Below, piece after piece: positions 52,102-63,150 of a stretch of DNA of 64,000 nt. The DNA is taken from positions 217,516 to 281,515 of the forward strand of contig JARGSG010000095.1 in the NCBI GenBank assembly GCA_030374805.1, read 5' to 3'. Positions within the stretch are counted from its first letter, which is position 1. Each line of letters begins with the position of its first letter. A program made the translations under genes and the position numbers. The DNA is from Gracilaria gracilis (taxonomy: Eukaryota > Rhodophyta > Florideophyceae > Gracilariales > Gracilariaceae). The notes beneath the pieces were generated by a model. The model did no database searches. It worked only from the letters and a program-made list of their open reading frames with translations, and was not told the DNA's origin.

Positions 52102-54699
52102 GAGGGCACCTGAAACCCGCAGGGGCAAACGGCGGGGCAACTAGTCTAGACCGTGTAGGTGTACGGTAGTAGACGTCGACGCGCGGTAAAACCTGAATAG
52201 TAATAGAGTAGCAAGTGACCAAGATGGTATAGCTACTGCCCTAATGGTGCCTGACTTTACAATACCCAGGGGGGAAGGCGAGGTGCACCACAATATATAC
52301 AAGGTGCACCGACGCCGATCTCCCATGCGGGCATGACGTCATCGTCTGCGCCCATGACCTACTGTCATGGGCCAGCAATGCTAAACTATCCTAGACTATA
52401 AATTAGAAATTAGAAATTATAAAATACAGAATACCAATTGGGTACAGTGCAGCCAGCAAGGCGCAACAGTAGGCCCACGTAGCACCAACCCATTGAGGTC
52501 TCATTGTACTACAGACCCCCTTCCTACCCTGAGCCACGCCCTCGTGGCTCCTAGATCCTTTCACCAAGTCAATGGCATCGTCGTACCAATTTGGTCCCTG
52601 TCGCAGCCTTTGTGCCATCTCGCGCCGTGCGTCGCGTCGGCTCTGCGTCGCCGAGCGCACTCTGTTCACCACCTTGGTCATCACCGATTGCGGCTTTACC
52701 CACCTCTCTGGTTATCACCGACAGCGGCCTATTCATTCCCATTTGTGGTTTGGGCGGGACGCGCGCCCATTGCATACCTCCAAGGTTATACCTTTTTGGC
52801 TGCATGGCTTAGACCCATTTACCGTGTCGGTATACCCAGTGGGGGGGCGGGTTGCGCCTTCGGGCTCGTGTGGGCACTGTACCGTGAAGGATTTTGGCGC
52901 CCACTTGGTTGCGGCGTGTCTCTCTGTCCCTTCAAGTATCGACTACCAACCCTTCGAGGCACTGCCGCTGACTCCATCGAGGTTGTTCCACCGTTCTCCC
53001 TTCTGGTTGCCTTCGCTCCCCCTTTGCGGTTTGTCTACGCGGCTCGCGCCACCGTGGCTTCTCGTCCGACCGACAAGGTTGAATCCGTTTATGGTGACCC
53101 CCGATCCTTATCTGAACCACATGGGTAGCCCTGGTACCAGCGTGCGGGCTCGCACCCGTAGCGGTACACGGTGGTTCATTCAATACCCCTAAAGTGGATG
53201 GATGGCCGCTTCGGTTGGCGTCTGCAGTGTACTGCCACAAAGGGTTCCATTTTCATGTGCATCAAACCACCCTCGGTGTCAATCATCCATGACGAGCGCG
53301 AAACCTTAACGTGGTCAAAATAGCGCAAAAACCATCTAGGAACCATGTCCGTTCTGTCGTCAAAGAATACCACAAAGGTCTCGATCGGTTTCGTACCTCA
53401 TAAGAAAACGAACTTTCATGGTAAGCACAAAAACTCGTTCCCTTCCAGACCATCCGAGGTATATTCATGTCCTTCCTGGTCTCGCTCCCATCCCGTAATG
53501 GTCTAATTCCTCTATCTATGGTTGCGGCGTCACCATATAGGTCCTAGCATGTGCCATTCGTTGGGCCTCCTTGCCCTTCGTTACCATCACGGTCGATTAG
53601 GTTGTTCCACAAAGGATCTCGATAGTACCATACAGGTTCATTTCATGCTCTCTCTCTGATTTCCATAACTTTAAAACACCTTCAAGGTTTCCATCGTACC
53701 ATAAAGGGCTGCGCAGCATTACTAACGTCTCCCGCGCAGTTCCATGCTCCACCTTTAAGGTTTATTCCAAACCGCTTCAGTCCCCATGGGTGTCGTTCGT
53801 TATTACCACGTAGGTTTGGTTCTTCACAGCCACTATCCGGGTGACGCAATCCTCCGTCGTGTCTCTACTACCATAAACAGCTCAAACCAATTTGGTAGAC
53901 CTTGCGGTTGCACTTTTGTGCGCAGCGAGCGTCACGTAGTACCGATTTGGTAGCTTGGGGGTGGCGCGCGACGTCGCGCGAGTGCCAGCAATGTACCTGG
54001 ATGGTTCTGCATGGCCTCTTGGCGCGCATACGCGCACACGCTGCACCAGACCCATAAGGTTACTTGCAAGGCGAATCAAAAAATTGCACGCCGAAATTAC
54101 CCCACCAAACGGTTTCAAAAACGCCGAAACACCTTTTGGTCTGTATCTCTGGAACCAAGCGGTTTCAGAGGCTGAGAATGGCCGATCCGGGAGCGCGGCA
54201 CGCCCAAAATACTTAGATTTTTTGAACATGCCGGTGCACGCTCCCTACAGACAATAGTGTAAACCGAATCGGTTACCCAGCGCGGCAGTCGGCCGATCTG
54301 GGGCGCGTCTCTCGCTTATCAAAAACCTTAATTTTTTGACTTTCACCACTTGGGTTTGGAGCCATGCGTGCGCGGCGCGTGCCATGGAGGTGCGCGCGCG
54401 TGCCGGCCGCGTGCCAGCTTTGGAGTCGCTGCGACGCTGACGCGCGAAGCGCATCCCTCGTCGAGCTTTGTTCGGTACGACGTCATCGCTAAACCTTCAC
54501 GGTCTTCCGACAAACCCTCTTGGTCTCTTCGATGCACTCTGATTAACTTCTCCCTGTTGGTGTTAGCTTCTTCATTAAAGTTATCCAGTTAGTTGTTGCA
54601 GCTAGCTTCAGTTACCATGTGGGTGCGATGCGCAGCTAATGAAGGAAAGCGCGAAAATAGCCTCCCCGCTCCCTAGAAGCTGTGCATCACCTCTAAGGT
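52102..54699 (-). other. Non-coding 3' region of element B
   Basis: 2.6 kb between the end of pol and the junction with D. It holds roughly 28 of the ACC-N5-GGT dyads. Overlapping frames at 52493-53192 on the plus strand have no recognisable similarity to the antisense genes of A and C. The LTR must be in here but cannot be delimited. Confidence 0.5.
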
Positions 54700-56453
54700 T
54701 TACCCATCGTTCGGCATGTCTTCTCCTTTTCGGTTCCAGTAGCTTACCCTGAAGTGGTGTGGTATGGCTGAGGGCGGCTCGGTGGTATCACCGTCCGCCC
54801 CCCAGCCATACCAGCGTACTGTGTACTTCAGACCTTCTTGGGTACGGCGGTGACCTACAAGGCGTTCCACTGGGAACTCGTTAGAGACCTGCGATGGTAT
54901 CCTTTCACCACTTTGGTTCAGATGAGCATCGGTACCACTAGGGGTAGGTGTTTCCTCTGAAGGATTAACCGTAATCCCTGCGGGTGGCACGTAGTCTGGG
55001 TCGTCACCCTGTGCGTCATCATTAACCTCGATGGTTGTCCCGTCTTCCCGGGGCTGAGTCCTCAGGGCAACCGCTTGTGGGTCACGCGCGGATTCTCCGC
55101 GTTTCTTCCTGGACTGAACTGTTCGAGGTGCAACCGTGATTCGGTCAATAGAGACCGTATTCTCTACACCATCTTGGTTCACCGTCACCGTGTGGTCGGT
55201 TGCTCGAACTACCTTGAAAGGTCCCGATGATTTCGGAAGAAGCTTCGAATTGATATCTCTATCAATAGCTTCATCATCGGCCTCATCACCTGGTCGTGGC
55301 TTAGCTCCTTTCGGAGGGTGGTCAATAAAGACATATTGACCCGGCGTAGCCGTTACCACTCGGGTTACCTTTCGGTCGTAGTCCTTCTTGTACCGCTTCT
55401 GGGACGCTGTGAGCTTGCTCTCAGCATACTTGAGAGCTCGTCTCAACCTCAAAAGGGTATTCCGTTTGACCTGTGACGGTGTGAGCGCTCCGGCGGCTTC
55501 TTGTCCTAATGGGTCCCCTTCAACAACAATACCTGGTGGGTGTCTTGACAGTATTAGATCGAACGGCGTAGTTTGTGTCGCTCGATGAACCTGAAGGTTA
55601 TATGCATATGTCAAGGGCTGCACGAGCTCGTCCCAACCAGTTTGGTGTTCTTCCGTATAATGTCGCAGCCTAGATACCAGTGTTCGGTTAAAGCGCTCCA
55701 CTTGCCCATTCGTTTGCGGATGATAGGCAGTAGTGAAGTAGTGCTTAATACCCAAGAGGTTACAAACAGCTTCAAAGAATTTCGAAGCTAAGTTCGAACC
55801 ATTGTCGGTAAGTAGATAAAGCGGTGCACCATACGGATAGATCCAATTGTTCAAGAACGCCACCGCGAGGGTCGTCGATTTCGTGTCCTTCAAGGGTATC
55901 GCTCGCGTGAGCTTCGAGAACCTGTCGGTGATTACGATGATGTACTGATATCCCCTTGTGGTTTTAGGTAATGGGCCCAGAAGGTCTATTGCGACGAACT
56001 CGAGAGGACCCGCTGCAGGGAATAACTTCAAGTATTTCCTGTGCTTCCGGAGACCTCCACGGGTACGTACGCAAGATTCACATTGACCTACAAAGGTATA
56101 TACATCATTAGCCATATGAGGCCAGTAGTACCCTTGCCTCAAGGTGTAGTACATTCTCGTACCTCCAGGGTGTCCTGATAGCCTTCGGTAGTGGGCCAGG
56201 TACAGCACCCGAGGGCGCAGCACCTTGGGCACTACCTTCTGAAGGGAACCATCAATAGGAGCTCGCCTCACCAGGAAACCATTTCAGTCGACGTCAAAGT
56301 TCGAGTCTTTCATACCTACTTGGTCCATGAGAGAGCGGCAATAAACATCGTTTGCTTGCTTTCTCAGGAATCCTCGCGGGTAATTGGCATGACGTCTGTT
56401 TCCTCGAGGGCGAGTATTTCCCGAGCGATGGCATCACTAAACCACGTATCCTC
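54700..56453 (-). pseudogene. pol: Integrase and chromodomain of element B
   Basis: Open from 56271 to 54700 (523 codons): H-x-H zinc motif region (LAHYRRLSGHPGG), CESC, DDE core (IDLLGPL, TDNGSNL, NGQVERFN), the GPF/Y-like SSGPFKVV, a linker of about 110 residues and a chromodomain (TVRWYGWG). Upstream, TGA at 56284-56286 stands where element A has Arg (CGA to TGA). Two opposite frameshifts between about 56320 and 56400 and a TAA at 56454-56456 disconnect it from RNase H. Confidence 0.82.
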
Positions 56454-58454
56454 TTAGGGTAGAGTCCAGTAACCTTCTAAGGTATCACCATCAGGGTTGG
56501 TAGAGATGGTAAAGCATGGGATATCATCCTCTACCGGCTCGGTGTCCAAACCATCTGCGGTAATGCGAGACATCGCGTCTGCGACATTGTGCTTGATACC
56601 TGGACGGTACTGTACGTCATACTCGAACTCTGAAAGTCGTAACCGCCATCGGGCAAGCCTGCCGGATGCGTCGGCCAGACCCAGTATCCACCGTAGGGCA
56701 TCATGTTCGGTTGGAAGCGTGAAACGTTCACCATATAGGTAGGGACGGAGCATCAACATGCTCCAGACCACTGCCAGACATTCCTTTTCGGTTGTTGTGT
56801 AGTTCTTTTCTGCAGCGTGCAAAGCACAGCTCCAGTACCCTATAGGTAGTTTGTCGCCGTTTTCTTGCTCCTGCATAAGACAACAACCAATTTGGGCGTC
56901 CGAGGCGTCAGTATCCAACGTGTATCGTAAACCAGCTTTGGGTAATGCCAAGATGGGAGGTGTCAAGAGCGCATGTTTCAGCGCCTCGAACACATCCATT
57001 TCCTCATTGGTAAGACATTCAAACCTTGTAGGTTGACCTTTCAGCAGCTTTCTGTTGAGAGGAGCCGCTATCTTGGCAAATCTCTTGATAAACCGGCGGT
57101 ACACATTGCACAAACCTATAAAGGATCAGATTTCCGCCTGGGACGTGGGTGGCTTCGCCTCCTGCACGGCCCGGATATTCCGCGGCGCCACTTCTAACCT
57201 CCCAGGGCTGATGATATGACCAAGGTATTCTACCTCTTTGGTGAAGAATTCGCACTTGCGGAGCTTCAACGTTACTCCAGATTCTCTCAAAAGGTTCAAA
57301 ACTCCCCTAACATGGTGGGAATGTTCCTCTACCGTTCTGGAATATATGATTACATCGTCGATGTATACCAGAGCGGTTCTACACTTCACCTTCGAAATGA
57401 TTATATCTAACGCCCTCTGAAAGGTAGCCGGGGCATTCCTCAACCCAAAGGGCATACGCGTAAAGCGGAATAACCCAGCGTGGCAAGTAAACGTAGTTTT
57501 GTCCTTGTCTTCTTCCCTGATAGGTACATGCCAATAACCACAATTGGCATCGAGCGTAGTAAAGATCTTGGCGTTGCCCAACGAATCTATACACTCGTCC
57601 ATTCTAGGTATTGGGTACGAATCCCTAATGGTCATACTATTCAGTTTTCTGTAGTCCACACAGAACCGCATACGGGTATCATTCTTCTTTGTGACGAGAA
57701 CCACAGGGCTGGCCCAGTCCGCATTTGCTGGTTCTATGACACCTTCACGGAGCATTCTCTCGACCTCCTTGAGCTCAACGTCACGGGCTTTTGGACCTGC
57801 ACGGTAAGGCTGCTGGTAAATGGGTTTCCAGCCAGGCACCATATCAATACGGTGCTCTGTAGCCTCAATTTGGCCTAGCCGGCCCGACCACATGGGTTCA
57901 AATTCTTCTAAGAGACTGAGGATCCGGTCTCGGAGAGCCTGGTTCTCCGCACCGATCTGGACTTCCTCTCTCAAATTCCGCACTGGGTTCAGTTCCATGG
58001 TCTTTTCCAGATCCCTAACCTTAAAGGTATTGGCGATCTTCTGTTCCATTTTGGTGTTTGTCGATAACGGGGGCGCATATACAGGGTATGGCGCATCTGT
58101 TCCTCCCCCTTCCTTAGAGGTGGCGACCTCGCCCAACCCATTAGCTGAGACCGTGAAAACCCCTTGTGGTGCCGGCAATGCTATTCCTATAGTGGTATTC
58201 TTGGGTAACTTAACAATGTGATTGCTAAAGTTACTCAAGTACACCTTGAAGGATTGATTAGGGATGTTGTCGATAATCCCGTTTGCCATCAAGGCGAGAT
58301 GTCTTTCTGCCAACCTAGGATGGTTCTGTAGCATTACCAATCCTGGAACTGCGCATGAGACATTCACTGCCATTTGGGTCATAGCCGGAATTGAAACCAA
58401 TTTGGTGAGCCGTATCTTGTCTGGGGCAAAGCCGGGAACGGAAGGAAAGAACAC
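56454..58454 (-). pseudogene. pol: Reverse transcriptase and RNase H of element B
   Basis: 58454-57129 gives the RT (FCVDYRKLNSMTIRDSYPIPR, YIDD active site, RNAPATFQRAL). A TGA at 57126-57128 replaces the Arg codon seen in element A's ELRSFLGL; the same frame continues to 56454 with RNase H (DTDASDAQIG, TEKECLAVVW). Only the fragment after protease is left at the N-terminus. It is clearly related to element A (many motifs shared) but a different family. Confidence 0.85.
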
Positions 58455-58499
58455 AAACCGCGCCAGCGGCTACGCACCCAAGGTGTTCAGCCTTGCTCC

Positions 58500-59275
58500 C
58501 TATTGGGGCAGAGCAGTGGCAGAACCCTCCGATGAGGCCGACACGTGCCGGGCGTAACTCCGGGCAGCCTCTTCCTGACCTACAGACGGAGGTTGGGGGT
58601 GGCAATCGGGTTGCCAACAGGATGGATTCCACTGGGTGTGGCGTATCCCGTAGCAAAAGGGACGAGATAGAAGGTAGCAAAATGAGCCGCACTGCGGAGC
58701 ACAGACTCGTGAGAGCTGGGAATAATCCCGAGACAAAAAGGGACAAACCTGTACAACAGGGCGAAGTGTAACGAAGCCGTAAGACGGGAAAACAGAAAGA
58801 GTGTATGGAAGAATGATCAATAAGAGGCCGTAACGACGGATCGGTGCTTCTCGGTGACGGAGGTGGATAACTTGTCCGGATAAGCGGCGGTATTCCTCGG
58901 GAATGGGGCGAAAGACCGTGCGCAAGCGGAACTCAAGCTAGAGCCAAGGCCTCGTTGAGGTTTACTTCCCCGTACAGTGGCGGCAAGTGCCGCCACTTAT
59001 ATACGGCTGACAAATATCACTAAAATATCTAAGTACCCGGCACGCCGGCCAACACTACCCACGTGTACCTCCGTGGCACACTTGCAACGGCGCATCCGGT
59101 AATCGGGCGCGGGCACACACGTGTCGCGCCAATCCTACCCTTCATAGGCTGATCCCTAATCCGGGCCAAATAGGCAAATAGACTTCATAATAGTAGGAAG
59201 TTCGGCCGAAAATAACAACGGATATATGACTGGCATCCCCCTCAGTCCCTGCCAAGGGCAATTGCTCTACATCTC
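58500..59275 (-). repeat. Probable 3' LTR of element C
   Basis: On the minus strand a purine tract (GAGAAGGGGGAG, complement of about 59276-59288) precedes TGTAGAGCAATTG, the expected LTR start. The far end is not fixed. 58977-58999 inside is a hairpin with arms AGTGGCGGCA/TGCCGCCACT. Confidence 0.5.
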
Positions 59276-59325
59276 CCCCTTCTCAGGCTGAAACTTCCGA
59301 CTCGTTCGGCTTCTCACCTCCCATC

Positions 59326-61122
59326 ATGGGCCTATATAGTCCGGACCCCGGCGGTGAGCCTAACGACCACTCGGACTCCAACAACTTGGCACTCGTACCA
59401 TACTTGGCACCTTCGACTCTCATCGACACAGCGATGCCTACCAATAACAACAACACCTCCGGTAATCCCGGCGCTCCCCCAGGTGGGACTGCGCGAATGA
59501 CCGCTGCCGGATCGCGGTTCCGGTCGGTACCCTTGCCTCAATCGTCGGGGGCTTCCGCTTCCGGCGCGGCGTCCGTTGCGACAGCAGCGACTCCGGATCC
59601 AGCTCCCGTGTGGGATTGGTTCCATGCTAGCGTGCCGACAAATACGGGAGGATGGCTCAGTCTTGGGAGTCTCCGCGTACGCGATCCTCACCGCCATAGC
59701 GGCCTGTTTGCACAAGCTCCGTGGTTCAATGCCGAAGCCGTTCGGAATGAAGCGTTGATCAACTCCTACGCCATTGACGGTATCCTCCCCGGAGGGCTTT
59801 TCGTTAGCGTCGTCCGCTCATGGGACTGGCTCGCCCGTATCACGGTCCATCCAAATTGTCTCTGGTATACGAGAAGCGAGAGCCTGGCGTTCGCTCGCCG
59901 GGAGATTGCCCGCATTGGGTATGCGCGACATTTTCGGGCGCCGAACGAGCATCCGGTTCCGTCCCATTACGGGTTTGACGTGGCCTACTACCGTACGTTC
60001 GGCGAGGTTGAGTACGGAGATCGACTGGCTGTTGCCTTCGACGAGATTGACCGCTATGCGGATGTCGTCCAGCCCCACCAGGATCTCATCCTGTGGGCTC
60101 GTCGGATTCTTCGGGCCGAGTTCCGGTACCTCCGCAAGTCGTCGCCGCGCGAGTTCTTCGAAGGCCTCCGTCACGAGAGGAAGTGGCGATCCCGCTTCGG
60201 GGTTCTGGTGCCGTACCAATGCTCGGAGGTTGAGCGAATCGCGGCGCGTTCCCGTCAAGGGCGATACGTTCCGCTGCCATCGTTCTGGCCTGCGGTCGAG
60301 GTCCCTCGAGGGTGCCATGTGGAGCTCCTCCCATGCCTGACATATGTTGGGTCGTACTACATGAAGAATCCGCCGCGCGGCCTTTGGAGCATCCTTGCCA
60401 CCGAATGGACTGTCCGTGTCGCGGCTTTCCTCCTCTGGGAGGCGTATGATCATTACCGGCTTTGGTTTGTGCCGGAGATGATTCGCCGATCCATTCGGAA
60501 TTTGGACCTTACCGATGTGCTCGGATCCGTCCGCAACGCGCGGGAAGTGGTGTCCTTGGTGGAGGTCATCGACGGTGTCGAGTGGGACTCCGTGCCTGCT
60601 AGTCAGGTCTCCGATGGTATCCGTCGGGTTACAGACCGGTCTCCCGGACGCGACGTCAACGCTGGCGACTTTGTGTACTTCGACCCCTGGGAATGGGAGA
60701 TAGTCACAGCCGCCGAGGCGCGGGAGTGGCATCAGGTCGAGCGGAGCATCCCAGAGGGCCATCCTCGTGGGTTCGTCTTCGTCGAAGACGAGGAGGACGA
60801 GAGCCTTGATGAAGCAGGGAGCCCTATGGACCAGGGAGCGGACCAGCAGATCGACGTGATCGACGTAGCCGGAGATGACGGCGGATCCGCTGATGCGGTA
60901 GTGCAGGGTACGCCCAACTCGTTTGGCGCGTGGCAGGCCTCCGCTTCTGCGGGCGGGGCCGGTTCGAGTACTGACCCCCAGGCGATCGTCATCCGCAGTT
61001 TCCTTCGCGGCATGGGTGTGCCCGTGTCTGACACGGTGACCGACTTGGCGCAGCTGCAGGGCCTTGCGGCTCAGTGGTTCGCCCAAGGTCATGGGTCCGG
61101 TTCCGGACCGTCTGGCGTGTGA
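59326..61122 (+). CDS. Opposite-strand extra ORF of element C
   Basis: 598 residues from ATG 59326 with no stop. N-terminal 100 residues are Asn/Ser/Pro/Gly-rich, the middle about 350 residues globular and rich in Arg, Trp and Tyr, the last 120 acidic then Gly/Ser-rich. No known family. It converges on pol and stops 288 bp from the chromodomain stop, the same layout as 3-2057 in element A. Shared features with A: an F-R-A-P-N-E-H / F-P-E-K-D-like motif after an Arg/Ala helix, V-P-L-P-S near 60268, and A-T-E-W-x-V...A-F-L-L near 60397. The similarity is weak but collinear. Two divergent elements keeping a long intact gene here while their pol decays suggests that it matters. Confidence 0.75.
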   Translation: MGLYSPDPGGEPNDHSDSNNLALVPYLAPSTLIDTAMPTNNNNTSGNPGAPPGGTARMTAAGSRFRSVPLPQSSGASASGAASVATAATPDPAPVWDWFHASVPTNTGGWLSLGSLRVRDPHRHSGLFAQAPWFNAEAVRNEALINSYAIDGILPGGLFVSVVRSWDWLARITVHPNCLWYTRSESLAFARREIARIGYARHFRAPNEHPVPSHYGFDVAYYRTFGEVEYGDRLAVAFDEIDRYADVVQPHQDLILWARRILRAEFRYLRKSSPREFFEGLRHERKWRSRFGVLVPYQCSEVERIAARSRQGRYVPLPSFWPAVEVPRGCHVELLPCLTYVGSYYMKNPPRGLWSILATEWTVRVAAFLLWEAYDHYRLWFVPEMIRRSIRNLDLTDVLGSVRNAREVVSLVEVIDGVEWDSVPASQVSDGIRRVTDRSPGRDVNAGDFVYFDPWEWEIVTAAEAREWHQVERSIPEGHPRGFVFVEDEEDESLDEAGSPMDQGADQQIDVIDVAGDDGGSADAVVQGTPNSFGAWQASASAGGAGSSTDPQAIVIRSFLRGMGVPVSDTVTDLAQLQGLAAQWFAQGHGSGSGPSGV

Positions 61123-61410
61123 TCGAACTCCGTAAATACCAATATCTCTTGGCCCTATCATTAAATGTGTCCGGTTGCTACCGGCTTTTAACAAATTCTC
61201 TTCATCCCTCCCCCTCCTCAGTGGGCAGCACCCCGCGAGGGGCGCCTGTTCCTTATCTAAGGGAGGTATTCCGCTTGAAGCGGCAAATTCCTGTTCTTCG
61301 ACTTCCTCTTCTTAGGCTTCTTCTTCGTCTTCTTCTTCTATTCCACTGTATAGTGGCTTGTCCGCAGAAGCGGCAAATGTTCCGCGTGAGCGGCATAGCT
61401 AATGTGGAGG
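61123..61410. other. Convergent gap between antisense ORF and pol of element C
   Basis: Just under 300 bases. Contains a CT-rich run (about 61290-61345) and several dyads such as CCGC-TTGAA-GCGG near 61270, CCAC...GTGG near 61340 and CCGC-AGAA-GCGG near 61353. Confidence 0.5.
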
Positions 61411-63150
61411 TTAACCCACTTGGGCTTTGTCGAGCATGTCCGGTGTCGGCGTACCGGTCTTCCGGTGGTACTGAAGTACTTTTGAGCGGGGCAGGTGCTC
61501 GATAGGTTCGTGTGTGTCCTCCGAAGGGGGGTAGCCGTACCAACGAACTTGGTATACCAGCTCTCCAGTAGAGTCTAGGCCGTGTTTGACTATACGGTCC
61601 ACTACGAACTCGCGTTCGTAGACACTCCGCTCTGGCGCCCTGACCAGTGGGTCCTCGCCAGAGGCGTTCGATGGGTCCTCGTTAGCGGGGCGGACTGCTT
61701 TTCCACTGTCGTGGCGATCGCGGGTGATGGCCTTCGACTTCCGTCTAGGCGGCAATGCATCCTGTACACCAGGTCTCGGTCGTGCTCCCCAGGGAGCTCC
61801 TCGGAGGGTTACGCTCCCCAGTGAGGGGTCTGGAGCCACTTGCTTCTGCGGTTGCAGTGGATCCCGTCTGGACGGACTGCGAGCTTCCGGTGTTCCGGCG
61901 AGATCGTCCCAATCGACGGGAAACCAACCTCCGTGTGAGGGGCTAGCGAGCGGTGTTCCGTTACGCCCGTTGACGACGGTTCGCCCCCCACGGCGGACTG
62001 TGTGGTACCAACCGTCGCGGCATTGTGGTGAGCCGCATCAATTACGGATCTCCCTGTTTTTGACGGCTCATCACTCTCCGTGGCACGCGTGTGCCCACGG
62101 CGTGCGTTGTCATACGCATTGTCATCCTTCAAGGGAGGCGGTTCATCCACTGTGCGTGGCCCGTGTCGCGCCGTGCGCGCGTCCAACTTAATTGGCTTCT
62201 GTCCACCTAGAGTGGTGTCCACCTGTACTGATGTGGCCGTGTGCTCTGCGGTTCGCGTGCCATTATCGACCAAGGCGATTGCACCTCCCAAACTTCGGTC
62301 TGCCGTCACAGCACGGCCTTTAACAACCAATTTCTCTTCCGAATGATCGGTCTCCTCCGCTGTCGGGGCAACATCGGTCTCCGCTCCATTCCGCAGTAGC
62401 GGTGCGTCGCCGGGTGTGCTCCCAGACGTCGGGTTTTGAACGTCGCCGCTGCTGTTGCGGGTCTGCGCGTCCTCCGTGGGCGACGGCAATGAGGCAGCGA
62501 CAACTTCCACTTCGTGGCCCGCCGTGTCTGGGTGCGCATCCCGTTTGGGCGTAGTCTCTCTAAGTGAGGACTCCGCTTGCAGCGGCGACGTTGAAGACCA
62601 TAACTGGGCATCCCGTGACATTGGGCTCTCGACGGGGCGCTTACTGTCACACCTCCGTGCGTTCTCCGTCCGCGACGGCAAAGCAACCCCCACTCCGTTC
62701 CTGGCGGTGTCCCGCGAGGGTGCAGTATCCGTTTGCAACGGCGTAGACTGCAAAGAAGCAGCACAACCTGAATGGGCGTCCCCCTTCCCCTCCTTAGCTG
62801 GAGCGGCGGGGCCCGGAGCGATAATCCCAGTAGTGGGCACGATGCGTGTGTGCACATACGCATCTGGCCCAATTTTCGGGGTACGTTCCGATTCCGTAGG
62901 GAGGTCGGCCAGACCGCGCGCGGCGTGCGGTAGGATTGACAGGCCGAGCGGGGCGTCCCTGCTAATAGCCAGAGGCGCTGCCGGGCGTAGTATCCCGACC
63001 TGGTCGGTCCGGGATGGGCTTCTTGCACGGTGGGTTCCGGCGGTGGTGCCGGCGTAACGCGATCACGCGAGAAGCGTTCGTGTTCACCCTTGACGTCAAG
63101 GACAACCGTTGTATCGGTAATAGAAATAACCCTGTAAGGGCCTTCCGCTA
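61231..63150. repeat. Dispersed covarying dyads across element C
   Basis: About 20 dyads of the type CCNC-N3..6-GNGG where the third base of the left arm pairs with the second of the right: CCGC/GCGG (near 61270, 61353, 61383, 62393, 62571), CCAC/GTGG (near 61339, 61705, 62148, 62206), CCCC/GGGG (near 61232, 61815) and CCGT/ACGG (near 62667, 62729). Weaker definition than in A and B. Confidence 0.6.

Larger units (their letters stand above)
52017..58405. repeat. Dispersed ACC-N5-GGT dyads across element B
   Basis: Hand count gives about 43 copies of ACCNNNNNGGT in 6.4 kb; chance expectation is about 1.6. Examples: 52150-52160, 52585-52595, near 53523, near 53660, near 53888, near 54685, near 55646, near 56734, near 57022, near 58012 and near 58394. 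N4 and N6 variants add about fifteen more. They occur both in the non-coding 3' part and inside RT, RNase H and integrase. Confidence 0.85.
52015..58490 (-). mobile_element. Ty3/gypsy chromovirus element B, 5'-truncated and decayed
   Basis: Minus-strand element with about 2.6 kb of non-coding 3' sequence (52015-54699), then integrase/chromodomain, RNase H and RT reading upward. Gag and most of protease are missing at the junction with element C near 58.45-58.5 kb. The left boundary is placed where integrase of D breaks off and the first ACC-N5-GGT dyad occurs (52017). Confidence 0.75.

Noticed and set aside
52493..53192. Two overlapping plus-strand frames of about 210 codons in the 3' part of element B, a possible antisense gene
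   Set aside because: No motif shared with the antisense genes of A and C, two competing frames of similar length, and composition dictated by the ACC/GGT dyads.
59818..61194. 458-codon minus-strand frame opposite the element C extra gene
   Set aside because: Shadow of 59326-61122; composition not protein-like, and the plus-strand frame matches element A's gene.
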